The notes beneath the pieces were generated by a model, which worked only from the letters and a program-made list of their open reading frames with translations, did not search any database and was not told where the DNA came from. Below, piece after piece: positions 1 through 7,796 of a stretch of 25,133 nt of DNA. Source of the DNA: Bacillota bacterium (GTDB taxonomy: Bacteria > Bacillota > Clostridia > Oscillospirales > Ethanoligenentaceae). The stretch lies in assembly GCA_023391535.1 (NCBI GenBank), contig JAEWAU010000119.1, forward strand, positions 1-25,133. Direction: 5' to 3'. Every line of letters starts with the position of its first letter. Positions within the stretch are counted from its first letter, which is position 1. The position numbers and the translations under genes are program-made.

Positions 1-861
1 ATCCTTGAGCACGCGGATATCCACGCCGCCCTGCTGATACATGAGGGTGGCGGCGGTGTGCCGCAGCTTATGCACCGAATAGCCTTTCCCGTTCAGGCCC
101 GCCTGCGCGAGATATTTTTTAACGACCCACTGCACGGTTTTCGGGCTGATGCGCGTCCCGAGACGGCTCAAAAAAAGCGCCTGCTTATCCTTGACGCCTT
201 CGGAAGCCCGCACGGCCCTGTAGGCTTCCAGAGCATCCAGACAGGCCTTGTTGAGGTAGATGACGCGTTCCTTGTTGCCCTTGCCCGTAACGGTGACGCT
301 GTCCTTGCTCACGTCGCTCAGGTTGATGCCCACCAGCTCCGAAAGGCGCATTCCGCAGTTGAGAAACAGCGTGAGAATGCAGAAATCGCGTTCGCGGTGC
401 GCGCCGTCCACCGCGCCGAGCACCTCGAAGCTTTCTTCGAGCGAAAGGTATTTAGGCAGCGCCTTTTTCTTTTTGGGCGTTTCCAGGTTGCGCGTGGGGT
501 TTGTCTGGATGAGGCCGGTTTTGTCGCACGCATATTTGTAAAACGTGCGCAGGCTCGATACTTTGCGCGACCGCGCGGCGGCCTTGTTGCCGCGTTCCCG
601 CTGAATGTAGAGCAGGTATTCGTAGATATCCTCGAGCGTCACCGAGGCGACCAGCGCCGTATCCACGTCCTGTACCGGGATGGTTTCGAACTCGGCTTCC
701 GCGCCGCAAAGGCCGCGGGCGCGCTTGATGAACCGGAAAAACGTGCGCAGGTCGAGAGCGTATTCCTCCACCGTTCGGGGAGATTTGCCCCGCACCGTTT
801 CCATATACACCAGAAAGCCGCGCACGTCCTTCGGCATTTCGTCAAAAAGCTGCTTTTCCAT
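1..861 (-). CDS. Tyrosine recombinase (XerC/XerD-like), 3' end cut by window edge
   Basis: This encodes a site-specific tyrosine recombinase; 287 residues are visible and the C-terminus lies beyond the left edge. Residues about 10-130 resemble the SAM-like N-terminal core-binding domain and about 135-287 the catalytic domain. Catalytic residues visible are Arg172 (in GMRLSELVG), Lys194 (in TGKGNKER), His264 and Arg267 (in HKLRHT). The second active-site His/Trp and the nucleophilic Tyr should lie in the missing part, so activity cannot be judged. The ATG at 859-861 follows GGAGAG at a suitable distance, and a good minus-strand promoter lies at 994-1022. The family includes both chromosome-dimer-resolving Xer proteins and phage or transposon integrases. 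The absence of att sites, phage genes or transposon genes nearby, and the simple XerC-like size, favour a housekeeping Xer protein, but this is inference. Confidence 0.9.
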   Translation of the reverse strand, partial: MEKQLFDEMPKDVRGFLVYMETVRGKSPRTVEEYALDLRTFFRFIKRARGLCGAEAEFETIPVQDVDTALVASVTLEDIYEYLLYIQRERGNKAAARSRKVSSLRTFYKYACDKTGLIQTNPTRNLETPKKKKALPKYLSLEESFEVLGAVDGAHRERDFCILTLFLNCGMRLSELVGINLSDVSKDSVTVTGKGNKERVIYLNKACLDALEAYRAVRASEGVKDKQALFLSRLGTRISPKTVQWVVKKYLAQAGLNGKGYSVHKLRHTAATLMYQQGGVDIRVLKD

Positions 862-993
862 GCTGCTCTCTCCAACTTGAAAATTCCGGCTCCGGCCCGC
901 GGCCGGGCGCGAAAAGATGATTTTATGAAGCTCTATTCCGCTAACATCGATGCCGGTTTCGCAATGCTTTATGCGGTGAGCACCGGCAGTTCT

Positions 994-1022
994 ATTATAC
1001 GGCTTTCGTTTGAGAATGACAA
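994..1022 (-). promoter_or_regulatory. Sigma-A promoter for the tyrosine recombinase
   Basis: On the minus strand TTGTCA (1022-1017) is followed after exactly 17 bases by TATAAT (999-994). It lies downstream of the L,D-transpeptidase stop, so the recombinase can be transcribed on its own. The 5' leader would be about 125 nt long. Confidence 0.75.
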
Positions 1023-1052
1023 ACGCCGAACGGGGAAGCGCAGCGCTTTCTG

Positions 1053-1814
1053 CTATTCCATCAGCACAAATCCCATGGCGCTGAATAGCCGCCGGTCGAT
1101 GGTATCGGAGACGGGGAGGCCGTTATCCCGCTCAAAACGGTGAACGGCGCGCAGCAGGGCGGGGCCGAAACGGCCGTCGCATCCGGCGGCGTAGTACCCG
1201 AGCAGCTGCAGCCGCTTCTGCACCGCCAGAACGTCCTGCCCGTACATACCGGGGCTCAAGGGGCGGAACCCGCTGCCGAACGCTCCGTAGTTTCCGCCCG
1301 TAACCAGCACGGGAGTGCCCACGGGAACGATGCCGTAGAGCTCCCGCACGTCGTCGTTAAACATCCGGAAGCACCCGTGTGAGGCGGAACTGCCCACACT
1401 TTCGGGAAACAGCGTTCCGTGAATGCCGTAATTTCCCCAGGGGCAGTTGAGCCCGAGCCAATAGCCGCCGAACCCTTCGCCCCAATGCGCTTTTTGAACG
1501 ATCTGGAAGCTCCCCAGCGGAGAAGGGGTTTCGGGCTTTCCGATGGCGCACAGGTAGCTTTTAACGAACCGGCCGTTTTGGAGCAGGTACAGCTTTTTCT
1601 GCTGCGTTTCGATGAGAATGGAGTACCCGGCGCTGGTTTGGCTCGCGGCCTCGCCGATCTGCGCGGAATCGGGCGGAACTCCGCGGGCGGGGCTGAAGGC
1701 GGCCAGGGCCGCCAGCAGGCAGAGGCCGGCCAGCGGTACCGATAAAAGCGCGCAGAAAGTGCGCACGGAGCCCCGGGGAAAACGATTTTCCCGGAAAACA
1801 CGATTTCTCCGCAT
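1053..1814 (-). CDS. L,D-transpeptidase (YkuD domain) with C-terminal peptidoglycan-binding domain
   Basis: This is a 253-residue envelope enzyme that would form or remodel 3-3 peptidoglycan cross-links, or exchange the terminal D-residue. A basic N-terminus is followed by a hydrophobic stretch at residues about 20-40 (signal peptide or membrane anchor). The YkuD catalytic domain covers about 64-175, with His132 (IHGTLF) and the signature SHGCFR containing His146, Cys148 (nucleophile) and Arg150. Residues about 187-250 form a PG_binding_1 domain with the typical DVLAVQKRLQLLGYY and DGRFGPA segments. The reading frame is open to a TTG at 1820. I prefer the ATG two codons later, but the ribosome binding site is weak for both. 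All catalytic residues are present, so it is probably active outside the membrane. Confidence 0.92.
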   Translation of the reverse strand: MRRNRVFRENRFPRGSVRTFCALLSVPLAGLCLLAALAAFSPARGVPPDSAQIGEAASQTSAGYSILIETQQKKLYLLQNGRFVKSYLCAIGKPETPSPLGSFQIVQKAHWGEGFGGYWLGLNCPWGNYGIHGTLFPESVGSSASHGCFRMFNDDVRELYGIVPVGTPVLVTGGNYGAFGSGFRPLSPGMYGQDVLAVQKRLQLLGYYAAGCDGRFGPALLRAVHRFERDNGLPVSDTIDRRLFSAMGFVLME

Positions 1815-1991
1815 AAGCAAAACCCCGTTTGGCTGCGCGCTTTTTTCGGCGCGGCTGGCGTGCGGCCGGGCTCCGCGCTTTTTAGCGCAGGCTATGGATA
1901 TCCTATGAGAAAGCGCGCCGGTTTACGACATGACGGGTACCGCTGCACATCGCGGCCCGAACACGCGCCGAAAAAAATATTACCCGGACGC
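1815..1991. other. Intergenic region between divergent L,D-transpeptidase and the branched-chain operon
   Basis: This stretch separates the minus-strand transpeptidase from the plus-strand T-box promoter. It is GC-rich with a few short stems such as GCGCTTTTTAGCGC near 1877. I found no convincing gene and no clear minus-strand promoter. Short open frames here have no ribosome binding site. Confidence 0.5.
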
Positions 1992-2020
1992 TTGACAAAC
2001 GCGGCGAGCGCCGCTATGAT
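1992..2020 (+). promoter_or_regulatory. Sigma-A promoter of the ilvB-cimA-leuCDB operon
   Basis: TTGACA at 1992-1997 is followed after 17 bases by TATGAT at 2015-2020. Transcription would begin near 2027, just before stem I of the T-box leader. Confidence 0.85.
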
Positions 2021-2039
2021 AATAACAACAATTTCAAAA

Positions 2040-2361
2040 TGCCAAATGCGATGATAGGGGCAGTACCTGCGAAATCGGCGGTTGTTTGCGTCCGCCACAG
2101 GCGTTTCAGAGAGTTGCCGGTTGGTGCGAGGCAACGCGCCGCACAGGGAAAATCACCCTTGAGCGGACTGCCGAAAGGCCCGTTGGGCCGAGTAGAGCGG
2201 TACGGAAGCTCCCCGTTACGGAGCGCGCTGTTGGCGCTCTTTACAGGGCAAGACGGCGGCAGAGCGGGCAGATTTCTGCCAACCAGAGTGGTACCGCGGA
2301 GCTTTCATTGAATGATTACATTCAAAAGCCTTCGTCTCTAGTATGAGACGAAGGCTTTTTT
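2040..2361 (+). promoter_or_regulatory. T-box leader, isoleucine (AUC) specifier
   Basis: This is a tRNA-sensing leader that lets transcription continue into ilvB when the cognate tRNA is uncharged. Visible elements in order: the stem I base with GATGATAGG and AGTA (about 2049-2065); the distal AGAGAG (2108-2113) and GGTGCGA (2123-2129) motifs, with the stem GTTGCC/GGCAAC; the specifier region GGGAAAATCACCC; the T-box itself, AACCAGAGTGGTACCGCGG (2281-2299); and the terminator at 2324-2361. Reading the specifier in the common GAA-(A)-NNN-ACC context gives ATC (Ile) at 2152-2154. The frame-shifted alternative AAT (Asn) does not fit the downstream genes. The T-box assignment is near certain; the Ile specifier is well supported but rests on alignment by eye. 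Confidence 0.93.
2324..2361 (+). terminator. T-box attenuator terminator
   Basis: The arms AAAAGCCTTCGTCTC and GAGACGAAGGCTTTT flank the 6-nt loop TAGTAT, and a run of T follows. It sits 25 nt after the T-box sequence and would be replaced by the antiterminator when uncharged tRNA binds. Confidence 0.93.
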
Positions 2362-2487
2362 GTTTTTTCCCAGCCGCTTTGCAGAGCTTTCGGAAAGGGC
2401 GGCGGAAACAAAACGGGGACGGCACAACGGCGTGCGGAAGGCGCGCCGCCGATTCCGATGCGGGCGATGGAAAAGGAGGAGCAGACC

Positions 2488-4140
2488 ATGCGGCTGACCG
2501 GCGCGCAGATTCTGACGGAGTGCCTGCTCGAGCAGGGCGTCGATACGGTGTTCGGATATCCGGGCGGCGCGGTGCTTAATATTTACGATGCGCTTTACGA
2601 ATACCGAAGCAAAATCCGGCATATCCTCACCTGCCACGAGCAGGGCGCGGCACACGCGGCGGACGGTTACGCCCGTTCCACGGGGCGCCCCGGCGTGGTG
2701 ATCGCCACCTCCGGCCCGGGCGCCACCAACCTGGTGACGGGCATCGCCACCGCCTACCTGGATTCCACTCCCATGGTGGCCGTCACGGGGAATGTCGCTA
2801 CCGGCCTTTTGGGAAAGGACAGCTTTCAGGAGGTGGATATTACGGGCATCACCACTCCGGTGACCAAGCATAATTTCATCGTCAAGGACGTAACCCGGCT
2901 GGCGCAGACCGTGCGCGAGGCGTTCGCCATTGCAACCTCGGGCCGCCCGGGGCCGGTGCTCATCGATATTCCCAAGGATATCACCGCCCGGAAAACCGAA
3001 TACGAGCCGGAAAAACCGGCGCGGGCAGCCGCAAAAGCCGTTTCCAAAGCGGCGCTCGACCGCGCGGCGAAGCTCATCGCCGCAAGCGAGCGCCCGTTCA
3101 TCCTGGCGGGCGGCGGCATCCGGCTCGCGGGGGCCGAAGCGGAGCTGCTCGAATTCGCACGGCGGATCGACGCGCCCGTAGCCGCCACGCTGATGGCGCT
3201 CGGCAGCTTTCCGGCGTCGGCCCCCGCGTTCACGGGCATGATCGGGATGCACGGAACCCGGCTTTCCGGCGCGGCGGCCTCTCAGTGCGACCTGCTTATC
3301 GCGGTGGGCACGCGCTTTTCGGACCGTGTCACCTGCAACGAGAAGCTGTTTGCACAAAACGCGAAGATCCTGCATATCGATATCGACCCGGCGGAGATCA
3401 ACAAAAATATCCCTGCGGCCGCCTCAGTGGCGGGCGACGCCGCCTTGGCGCTGCGCGGGCTGTGCCAGCGCCTTGCTCCCGCCCGGCATGAAGCGTGGCA
3501 CAGGCAACTCGAACCGTTCCGGTGCCAAATACCCGCGCAGCGCGGAAATGTAACGCCGCAGGCCGTGATGGAGAAGCTCAGCCGCCTCACGCGCGGGGAA
3601 GCGATTCTGTGCACGGATGTGGGGCAGCACCAGATGTGGGCGGCGCAGTATTACGGCTTTGAAAAGCCGCGCCGCTTCATCTCCTCCGGCGGACTCGGCA
3701 CCATGGGCTTCGGCCTCGGAGCCGCCATCGGCGCGCAGGTGGGCAGCCCCGGCGCGCGCGTGGTGAACGTGGCGGGGGACGGCAGCTTCTACATGAATTT
3801 AAACGAGCTTGCCACCTGTGCGAAATACGACCTGCCGGTGATGGAGCTCGTGATGAACAACGGCGTGCTCGGCATGGTGCGCCAGTGGCAGAAGCTGTTT
3901 TACGGCTCGCGTTTTTCGCATACCACGCTCGGGCGCGACACCGATTTTGGCAAACTGGCCGAAGCGTTCGGCGTGCGCGGCTTTACCATAAAGAGCGCGG
4001 AGGACGTGGAGCCGGTGCTGACGCAGGCGCTGGGTGTAAAAGGCCCCACGTTGGTGGATTGCCGGGTGGATCTCGATGAAAACGTGCTGCCGATGGTTCC
4101 GGCGGGCGGGAGCATTGCGGAGCCGCTGATGGAAATGTGA
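2488..4140 (+). CDS. ilvB: Acetolactate (acetohydroxyacid) synthase large subunit
   Basis: This is a 550-residue thiamine-diphosphate enzyme. It joins pyruvate to 2-oxobutyrate (isoleucine branch) or to a second pyruvate (valine/leucine branch). The N-terminal Pyr domain carries catalytic Glu51 in TCHEQGAAHAADGYAR and the SGPGATN motif. The middle domain spans about 190-330, and the C-terminal PP domain has the GDGSFYMN ... NNGVLGMVRQW diphosphate-binding motif at about 430-460. The segment DSFQEVDITGITTPVTKHN is typical of anabolic AHAS rather than catabolic acetolactate synthase. The ATG at 2488 is chosen over an ATG at 2458 because AAGGAGG precedes it at normal spacing and homology starts there. 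No small regulatory subunit (ilvN/ilvH) is adjacent; the next gene is cimA, about 60 nt downstream. Confidence 0.96.
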   Translation: MRLTGAQILTECLLEQGVDTVFGYPGGAVLNIYDALYEYRSKIRHILTCHEQGAAHAADGYARSTGRPGVVIATSGPGATNLVTGIATAYLDSTPMVAVTGNVATGLLGKDSFQEVDITGITTPVTKHNFIVKDVTRLAQTVREAFAIATSGRPGPVLIDIPKDITARKTEYEPEKPARAAAKAVSKAALDRAAKLIAASERPFILAGGGIRLAGAEAELLEFARRIDAPVAATLMALGSFPASAPAFTGMIGMHGTRLSGAAASQCDLLIAVGTRFSDRVTCNEKLFAQNAKILHIDIDPAEINKNIPAAASVAGDAALALRGLCQRLAPARHEAWHRQLEPFRCQIPAQRGNVTPQAVMEKLSRLTRGEAILCTDVGQHQMWAAQYYGFEKPRRFISSGGLGTMGFGLGAAIGAQVGSPGARVVNVAGDGSFYMNLNELATCAKYDLPVMELVMNNGVLGMVRQWQKLFYGSRFSHTTLGRDTDFGKLAEAFGVRGFTIKSAEDVEPVLTQALGVKGPTLVDCRVDLDENVLPMVPAGGSIAEPLMEM

Positions 4141-4198
4141 CGCCGCCGTGCTTTTTCACACAGAACGGGCGGATACGGCAAAGGAGGACGCACCGGAT

Positions 4199-5794
4199 AT
4201 GGGCAAGAAGATCGAGCTGTTCGATTCCACATTGCGCGACGGCGTTCAGGGCGAAGGCATCTCGTTTTCGGTGGAGGATAAGCTGTCCATCGTGCGCGCG
4301 CTGGATCAAATCGGCATTTCCTACATCGAGGCGGGGAACCCCGGTTCCAACCCCAAGGACATGGAATTCTTCGGGCGCGCGGCGGGGCTTGCGCTGCAAA
4401 GCGCCCGCCTGTGCGCGTTCGGCAGCACCAGAAGGTGCGGCGCGGCGGCGGGGGAGGACGAAAACGTCCTTTCGCTGCTGCGCGCGGGAACGCCCGTTGT
4501 GGCAATTTTCGGGAAAGCGTCCCGGCTGCACGTCACGCGGATTATCCGCACCACACTGCAGGAAAACCTCGCCATGATTCGCGACACCGTCGCCCTGCTC
4601 AAACAGGAGGGACGGGAGGTGGTGTTCGACGCGGAGCATTTCTTCGACGGCTACAAGGAAAGCAGCTCGTACGCCCTCGCCGCGCTGAAGGCGGCCTGCG
4701 AGGGAGGCGCGGACGTGCTTTGCCTGTGCGATACAAACGGCGGAAGCTACGTTACGGAAATCTACGACATCACTAGGGAGGTGGTGCAGCGCTTCGGCAA
4801 ACGCACGGCCATCCACTGCCACAACGACACGGGCCTTGCCGTGGCCTGCTCCATGGCCGCGGTGGAGGCGGGCGCCGCGCAGGTGCAGGGCACGTTCATC
4901 GGCTTCGGTGAGCGGTGCGGCAACGCCGACCTCGCCACCGTGCTCGCGAACCTGCAGCTCAAGCGCGGGTATTCCTGCATCCCGCCCGAAAGCCTGCCGC
5001 TCCTCACGCCCACGGCGCGCGGCATCGCCGAAATCGCAAACCTCACGCTGCCCCACGGCCACCCGTATGTTGGCGCGGGGGCGTTCGCGCACAAAGGCGG
5101 AATGCACATCGACGGCGTATCCAAGCTGCCGCGCTCGTTTGAGCATATCCCGCCCGAAGCGGTGGGCAACGAGCGCCGGTTCCTGCTTTCGGAGGTAAGC
5201 GGGCGCTCCACGGTGCTGGCACTGGCGCGCAAGGTCGAGCCCGCTCTGGGCAAGGATTCGCCCCAAACAAAAGCCGTGGTGCAGCGCGTCAAGGAGCTCG
5301 AGCACGCGGGCTATCAGTTCGAGGGCGCGCAGGCCACCGTGGAGCTGCTCATCCGCAAGGTGCTCGGCTATTACGAGCCCACATTTCACCTGGAGCAGTA
5401 CAGCATCCAGGAGGAGCAGCCCTCCCCGGAGCCGCGCGCCTGCGCCACAGCCGTCATCAAGGTTCGGGTGGGGGAGCGCACGGAAATCACGGCCGCGCAG
5501 GGCGACGGCCCGGTGCACGCGCTCGACTGCGCGCTCAAAAAGGCGCTCGCCGTGTTCTACCCGAGCCTGCGGCAGGTGCGCCTCACCGATTACAAGGTGC
5601 GCGTGCTCGAGCCCCAGAACGCCACGGCTTCGGCCGTGCGCGTCCTCATCGAAACTTCGGACGGCGAGGAGACCTGGACCACCGTGGGCGTTTCGAGCGA
5701 CGTAATCGAAGCGTCGTGGATCGCGCTCGTGGATTCCATTGAATACAAGCTGCTGCGGGAACAGCCGTGCGGGGCCTCCGGCGCGGTGCCGTGA
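4199..5794 (+). CDS. cimA: Citramalate synthase
   Basis: This 531-residue enzyme condenses acetyl-CoA and pyruvate to (R)-citramalate, the first step of threonine-independent isoleucine synthesis. It is a DRE-TIM metallolyase: the N-terminal FDSTLRDGVQGEG gives the catalytic Arg13 and metal ligand Asp14, and AIHCHND gives His206 and His208. The sequence SFSVEDKL with YIEAGNPGSNPKD, and the length of about 530, mark the long citramalate-synthase type rather than 2-isopropylmalate synthase. Residues about 400-531 form a LeuA-type dimerisation/allosteric domain, so feedback by isoleucine is likely (family knowledge). AAGGAGG lies at 4181-4187 before the chosen ATG; an earlier GTG at 4148 has no such site. 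Alternatives are 2-isopropylmalate or homocitrate synthase, which I consider unlikely. An isoleucine T-box upstream supports the call. Confidence 0.93.
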   Translation: MGKKIELFDSTLRDGVQGEGISFSVEDKLSIVRALDQIGISYIEAGNPGSNPKDMEFFGRAAGLALQSARLCAFGSTRRCGAAAGEDENVLSLLRAGTPVVAIFGKASRLHVTRIIRTTLQENLAMIRDTVALLKQEGREVVFDAEHFFDGYKESSSYALAALKAACEGGADVLCLCDTNGGSYVTEIYDITREVVQRFGKRTAIHCHNDTGLAVACSMAAVEAGAAQVQGTFIGFGERCGNADLATVLANLQLKRGYSCIPPESLPLLTPTARGIAEIANLTLPHGHPYVGAGAFAHKGGMHIDGVSKLPRSFEHIPPEAVGNERRFLLSEVSGRSTVLALARKVEPALGKDSPQTKAVVQRVKELEHAGYQFEGAQATVELLIRKVLGYYEPTFHLEQYSIQEEQPSPEPRACATAVIKVRVGERTEITAAQGDGPVHALDCALKKALAVFYPSLRQVRLTDYKVRVLEPQNATASAVRVLIETSDGEETWTTVGVSSDVIEASWIALVDSIEYKLLREQPCGASGAVP

Positions 5795-5808
5795 GCACCG
5801 GTTCCGGT

Positions 5809-5836
5809 TTGCCCGTCGCGCCGGGTGTGGTATACT
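5809..5836 (+). promoter_or_regulatory. Possible internal promoter ahead of leuC
   Basis: In the 155-nt cimA-leuC gap, TATACT (5831-5836) is preceded by TGG, giving an extended -10 (TGGTATACT). A weak -35, TTGCCC (5809-5814), lies 16 bases upstream. It could allow leuCDB expression independent of the T-box. The evidence is sequence only. Confidence 0.4.
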
Positions 5837-5899
5837 GAATGATACAGGGGAAAAAACCGGCCGCCTGAACGCCGCCGGATTTTCAAGCGTTTGTAAACC

Positions 5900-5923
5900 G
5901 CGGGCCTTGCACGGCAGGCCCGC
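5900..5923 (+). other. Stem-loop in leuC 5' region
   Basis: GCGGGCCT (5900-5907) and AGGCCCGC (5916-5923) form a perfect 8-bp stem about 27 nt upstream of the leuC start codon. There is no T run, so it is not a terminator. It may protect or process the mRNA between cimA and leuC. Confidence 0.5.
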
Positions 5924-5949
5924 CCGATTCCAGAAAGGGGTATTCGCGC

Positions 5950-7209
5950 ATGGCAATGACAATGTCGCAGAAGATTCTGGCGGCTCACGCTGGCCTGCCG
6001 GAGGTTGCGCCCGGGCAGCTCATCCAGGCCAAAGTGGACCTTGTGCTGGGCAACGACATCACCTCCCCGGTGGCCATCCGGGAATTTGAGAAGGCGGGCC
6101 TTGCGAACGTGTTCGACCGCGAAAAAATCGCGCTCGTGATGGACCATTTCACGCCGAACAAGGATATCAAGGCTGCCGAGCAGTGCAAGCAGGTGCGCGA
6201 ATTCGCCAAAAAGCATGGCATCACGCACTTCTACGATGTGGGCGAGGTGGGCGTGGAGCACGCGCTGCTGCCGGAAAAGGGCCTTACGCTCCCGGGCGAC
6301 CTCATCATCGGCGCGGATTCCCACACCTGCACCTACGGGGCGCTGGGCGCTTTCTCCACCGGCGTGGGCAGCACCGATATGGCCGCCGGCATGGCGCGCG
6401 GCATAGCATGGTTCAAGGTGCCCGCGGCCGTCCGCTTCGTGCTGCACGGCAGCCCGAAAAAATGGGTTTCCGGCAAGGACGTGATTTTGCACATCATCGG
6501 CATGACGGGTGTGGACGGGATGCTCTATAAATCCATGGAATTTTCGGGCGACGGGCTTGCGTCCCTTACGGCGGAGGACCGGCTCTGCATGGCGAACATG
6601 GCCATCGAGGCCGGGGCGAAAAACGGCATTTTCGCGGTGGACGAAACCACGCTCGCGTATGCGAAGCCGCGCGCGGAGCGCGCGTTCACCGTGTATGAGG
6701 CCGACGCGGACGCCGTTTATGAACAGACCTATGAGATCGACCTCTCAAAGGTGCAGCCCACCGTGGCATTCCCGCATCTGCCGGGCAACGCCCGCACGCC
6801 GGAAAGCTGGGGCGAAGTTCCCATCGATCAGGTGGTGATCGGCTCGTGCACCAACGGCCGCATCGAGGACCTGCGCGCCGCGGCCGGCATCCTCAAAGGC
6901 CGGCGCGTGGCGCAGGGCGTGCGCTGCATCGTCATCCCCGCCACGCAGCGGGTGTATCTCGACGCGCTGCGCGAGGGGCTGCTCGAGACGTTCGTGGAGG
7001 CGGGCTGCGCCGTTTCGGCGCCCACCTGCGGGCCGTGCCTCGGGGGGCATATGGGAATTCTGGCCGAGGGCGAGCGCGCCGTAGCCACCACCAACCGCAA
7101 TTTCGTGGGCCGCATGGGCCACACGCGTTCGGAAGTCTACCTGGCGGGCCCGGCCGTGGCCGCCGCTTCCGCCGTGGCGGGCAGGCTCGCCTCGCCGGAC
7201 GAGCTGTGA
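5950..7209 (+). CDS. leuC: 3-isopropylmalate/citramalate dehydratase large subunit
   Basis: This 419-residue subunit carries the [4Fe-4S] cluster of the isomerase. With LeuD it isomerises 2-isopropylmalate in leucine synthesis, and (R)-citramalate to erythro-3-methylmalate in the citramalate route. Cluster cysteines are Cys300 in GSCTNGR and Cys360/Cys363 in CGPCLGG, and GADSHTCTYGALGAFSTG is a typical aconitase-family motif. The length of about 420 puts it in the shorter LeuC/HacA-like group, which pairs with a short LeuD, as found here. AAAGGGG precedes the ATG. The stop is 29 nt before leuD, so the two subunits are co-transcribed. Confidence 0.96.
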   Translation: MAMTMSQKILAAHAGLPEVAPGQLIQAKVDLVLGNDITSPVAIREFEKAGLANVFDREKIALVMDHFTPNKDIKAAEQCKQVREFAKKHGITHFYDVGEVGVEHALLPEKGLTLPGDLIIGADSHTCTYGALGAFSTGVGSTDMAAGMARGIAWFKVPAAVRFVLHGSPKKWVSGKDVILHIIGMTGVDGMLYKSMEFSGDGLASLTAEDRLCMANMAIEAGAKNGIFAVDETTLAYAKPRAERAFTVYEADADAVYEQTYEIDLSKVQPTVAFPHLPGNARTPESWGEVPIDQVVIGSCTNGRIEDLRAAAGILKGRRVAQGVRCIVIPATQRVYLDALREGLLETFVEAGCAVSAPTCGPCLGGHMGILAEGERAVATTNRNFVGRMGHTRSEVYLAGPAVAAASAVAGRLASPDEL

Positions 7210-7238
7210 AGGCGCGCGCCAAGAAAGGAGAACACGCT

Positions 7239-7730
7239 ATGAAAGCAAACGGAACCGCATTCGCATACGGGGACAACGTGGATACCGACGTCATCATTCC
7301 GGCGCGCTATCTCAATTCGTCGGACCCGCAGGAGCTGGCCGCGCACTGCATGGAGGATATCGACAAAACCTTCGTTTCGCGCGTGAAACCCGGCGATATC
7401 CTTGTGGGGAAGAAGAATTTCGGCTGCGGCTCGTCGCGCGAGCACGCGCCCATCGCCATCAAGGCTTCGGGCGTTTCGTGCGTCATCGCCGCCACGTTCG
7501 CGCGCATCTTTTACCGCAACTCCATCAACATCGGCCTGCCCATTCTGGAGTGCCCGGAGGCCGCCGATGGTATCGAGGCCGGCGACGAGGTGGAGGTGGA
7601 TTTTGAAACCGGGCGCATCACCGACAAAACGCGGGGAAAAACCTTCCAGGCCGCCCCGTTCCCGCCCTTTATCCAGAGCATCGTAGACAGCGGCGGGCTG
7701 CTTAATGCCATCCGCGCAGGAAAGCTGTGA
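7239..7730 (+). CDS. leuD: 3-isopropylmalate/citramalate dehydratase small subunit
   Basis: This 163-residue swivel-domain partner of LeuC closes over the cluster and supplies substrate-specificity residues. It has the early YGDNVDTDVIIPARYL motif and the NFGCGSSREHAP loop typical of the family. Its length of about 160 fits the short LeuD type that partners approximately 420-residue LeuC proteins. The reading frame is open far upstream, overlapping leuC in another frame. The ATG at 7239 is chosen because AAAGGAG lies 8 nt before it and homology starts there. In this operon it should act on both isopropylmalate and citramalate intermediates (inference from the neighbouring cimA). Confidence 0.95.
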   Translation: MKANGTAFAYGDNVDTDVIIPARYLNSSDPQELAAHCMEDIDKTFVSRVKPGDILVGKKNFGCGSSREHAPIAIKASGVSCVIAATFARIFYRNSINIGLPILECPEAADGIEAGDEVEVDFETGRITDKTRGKTFQAAPFPPFIQSIVDSGGLLNAIRAGKL

Positions 7731-7796
7731 GATACGGTGGAAAACGTCCGGAAGCCGGGCAAAACCCTGGAACACAGGAATAACGGAGGCTTTTTC

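Noticed and set aside
1..861. The recombinase as evidence of a mobile element or genomic island
   Set aside because: No att repeats, excisionase, phage or transposon genes are visible, and flanking genes are housekeeping. A chromosomal Xer-type protein is the simpler reading.
58..1143. A 361-codon plus-strand frame at the left edge
   Set aside because: It is opposite the tyrosine recombinase, whose catalytic Arg, Lys, His and Arg residues are clear on the minus strand.
1892..2134. Minus-strand open frame of 80 codons overlapping the T-box leader
   Set aside because: It is antisense to the conserved T-box stem I and promoter. Its hydrophobic stretch comes from the complement of an AT-rich spacer.
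3983..5962. A 659-codon minus-strand open frame opposite ilvB and cimA
   Set aside because: It is a shadow of cimA with low-complexity Arg/Ala-rich translation, no homology-like motifs, and no ribosome binding site that outweighs the sense gene.
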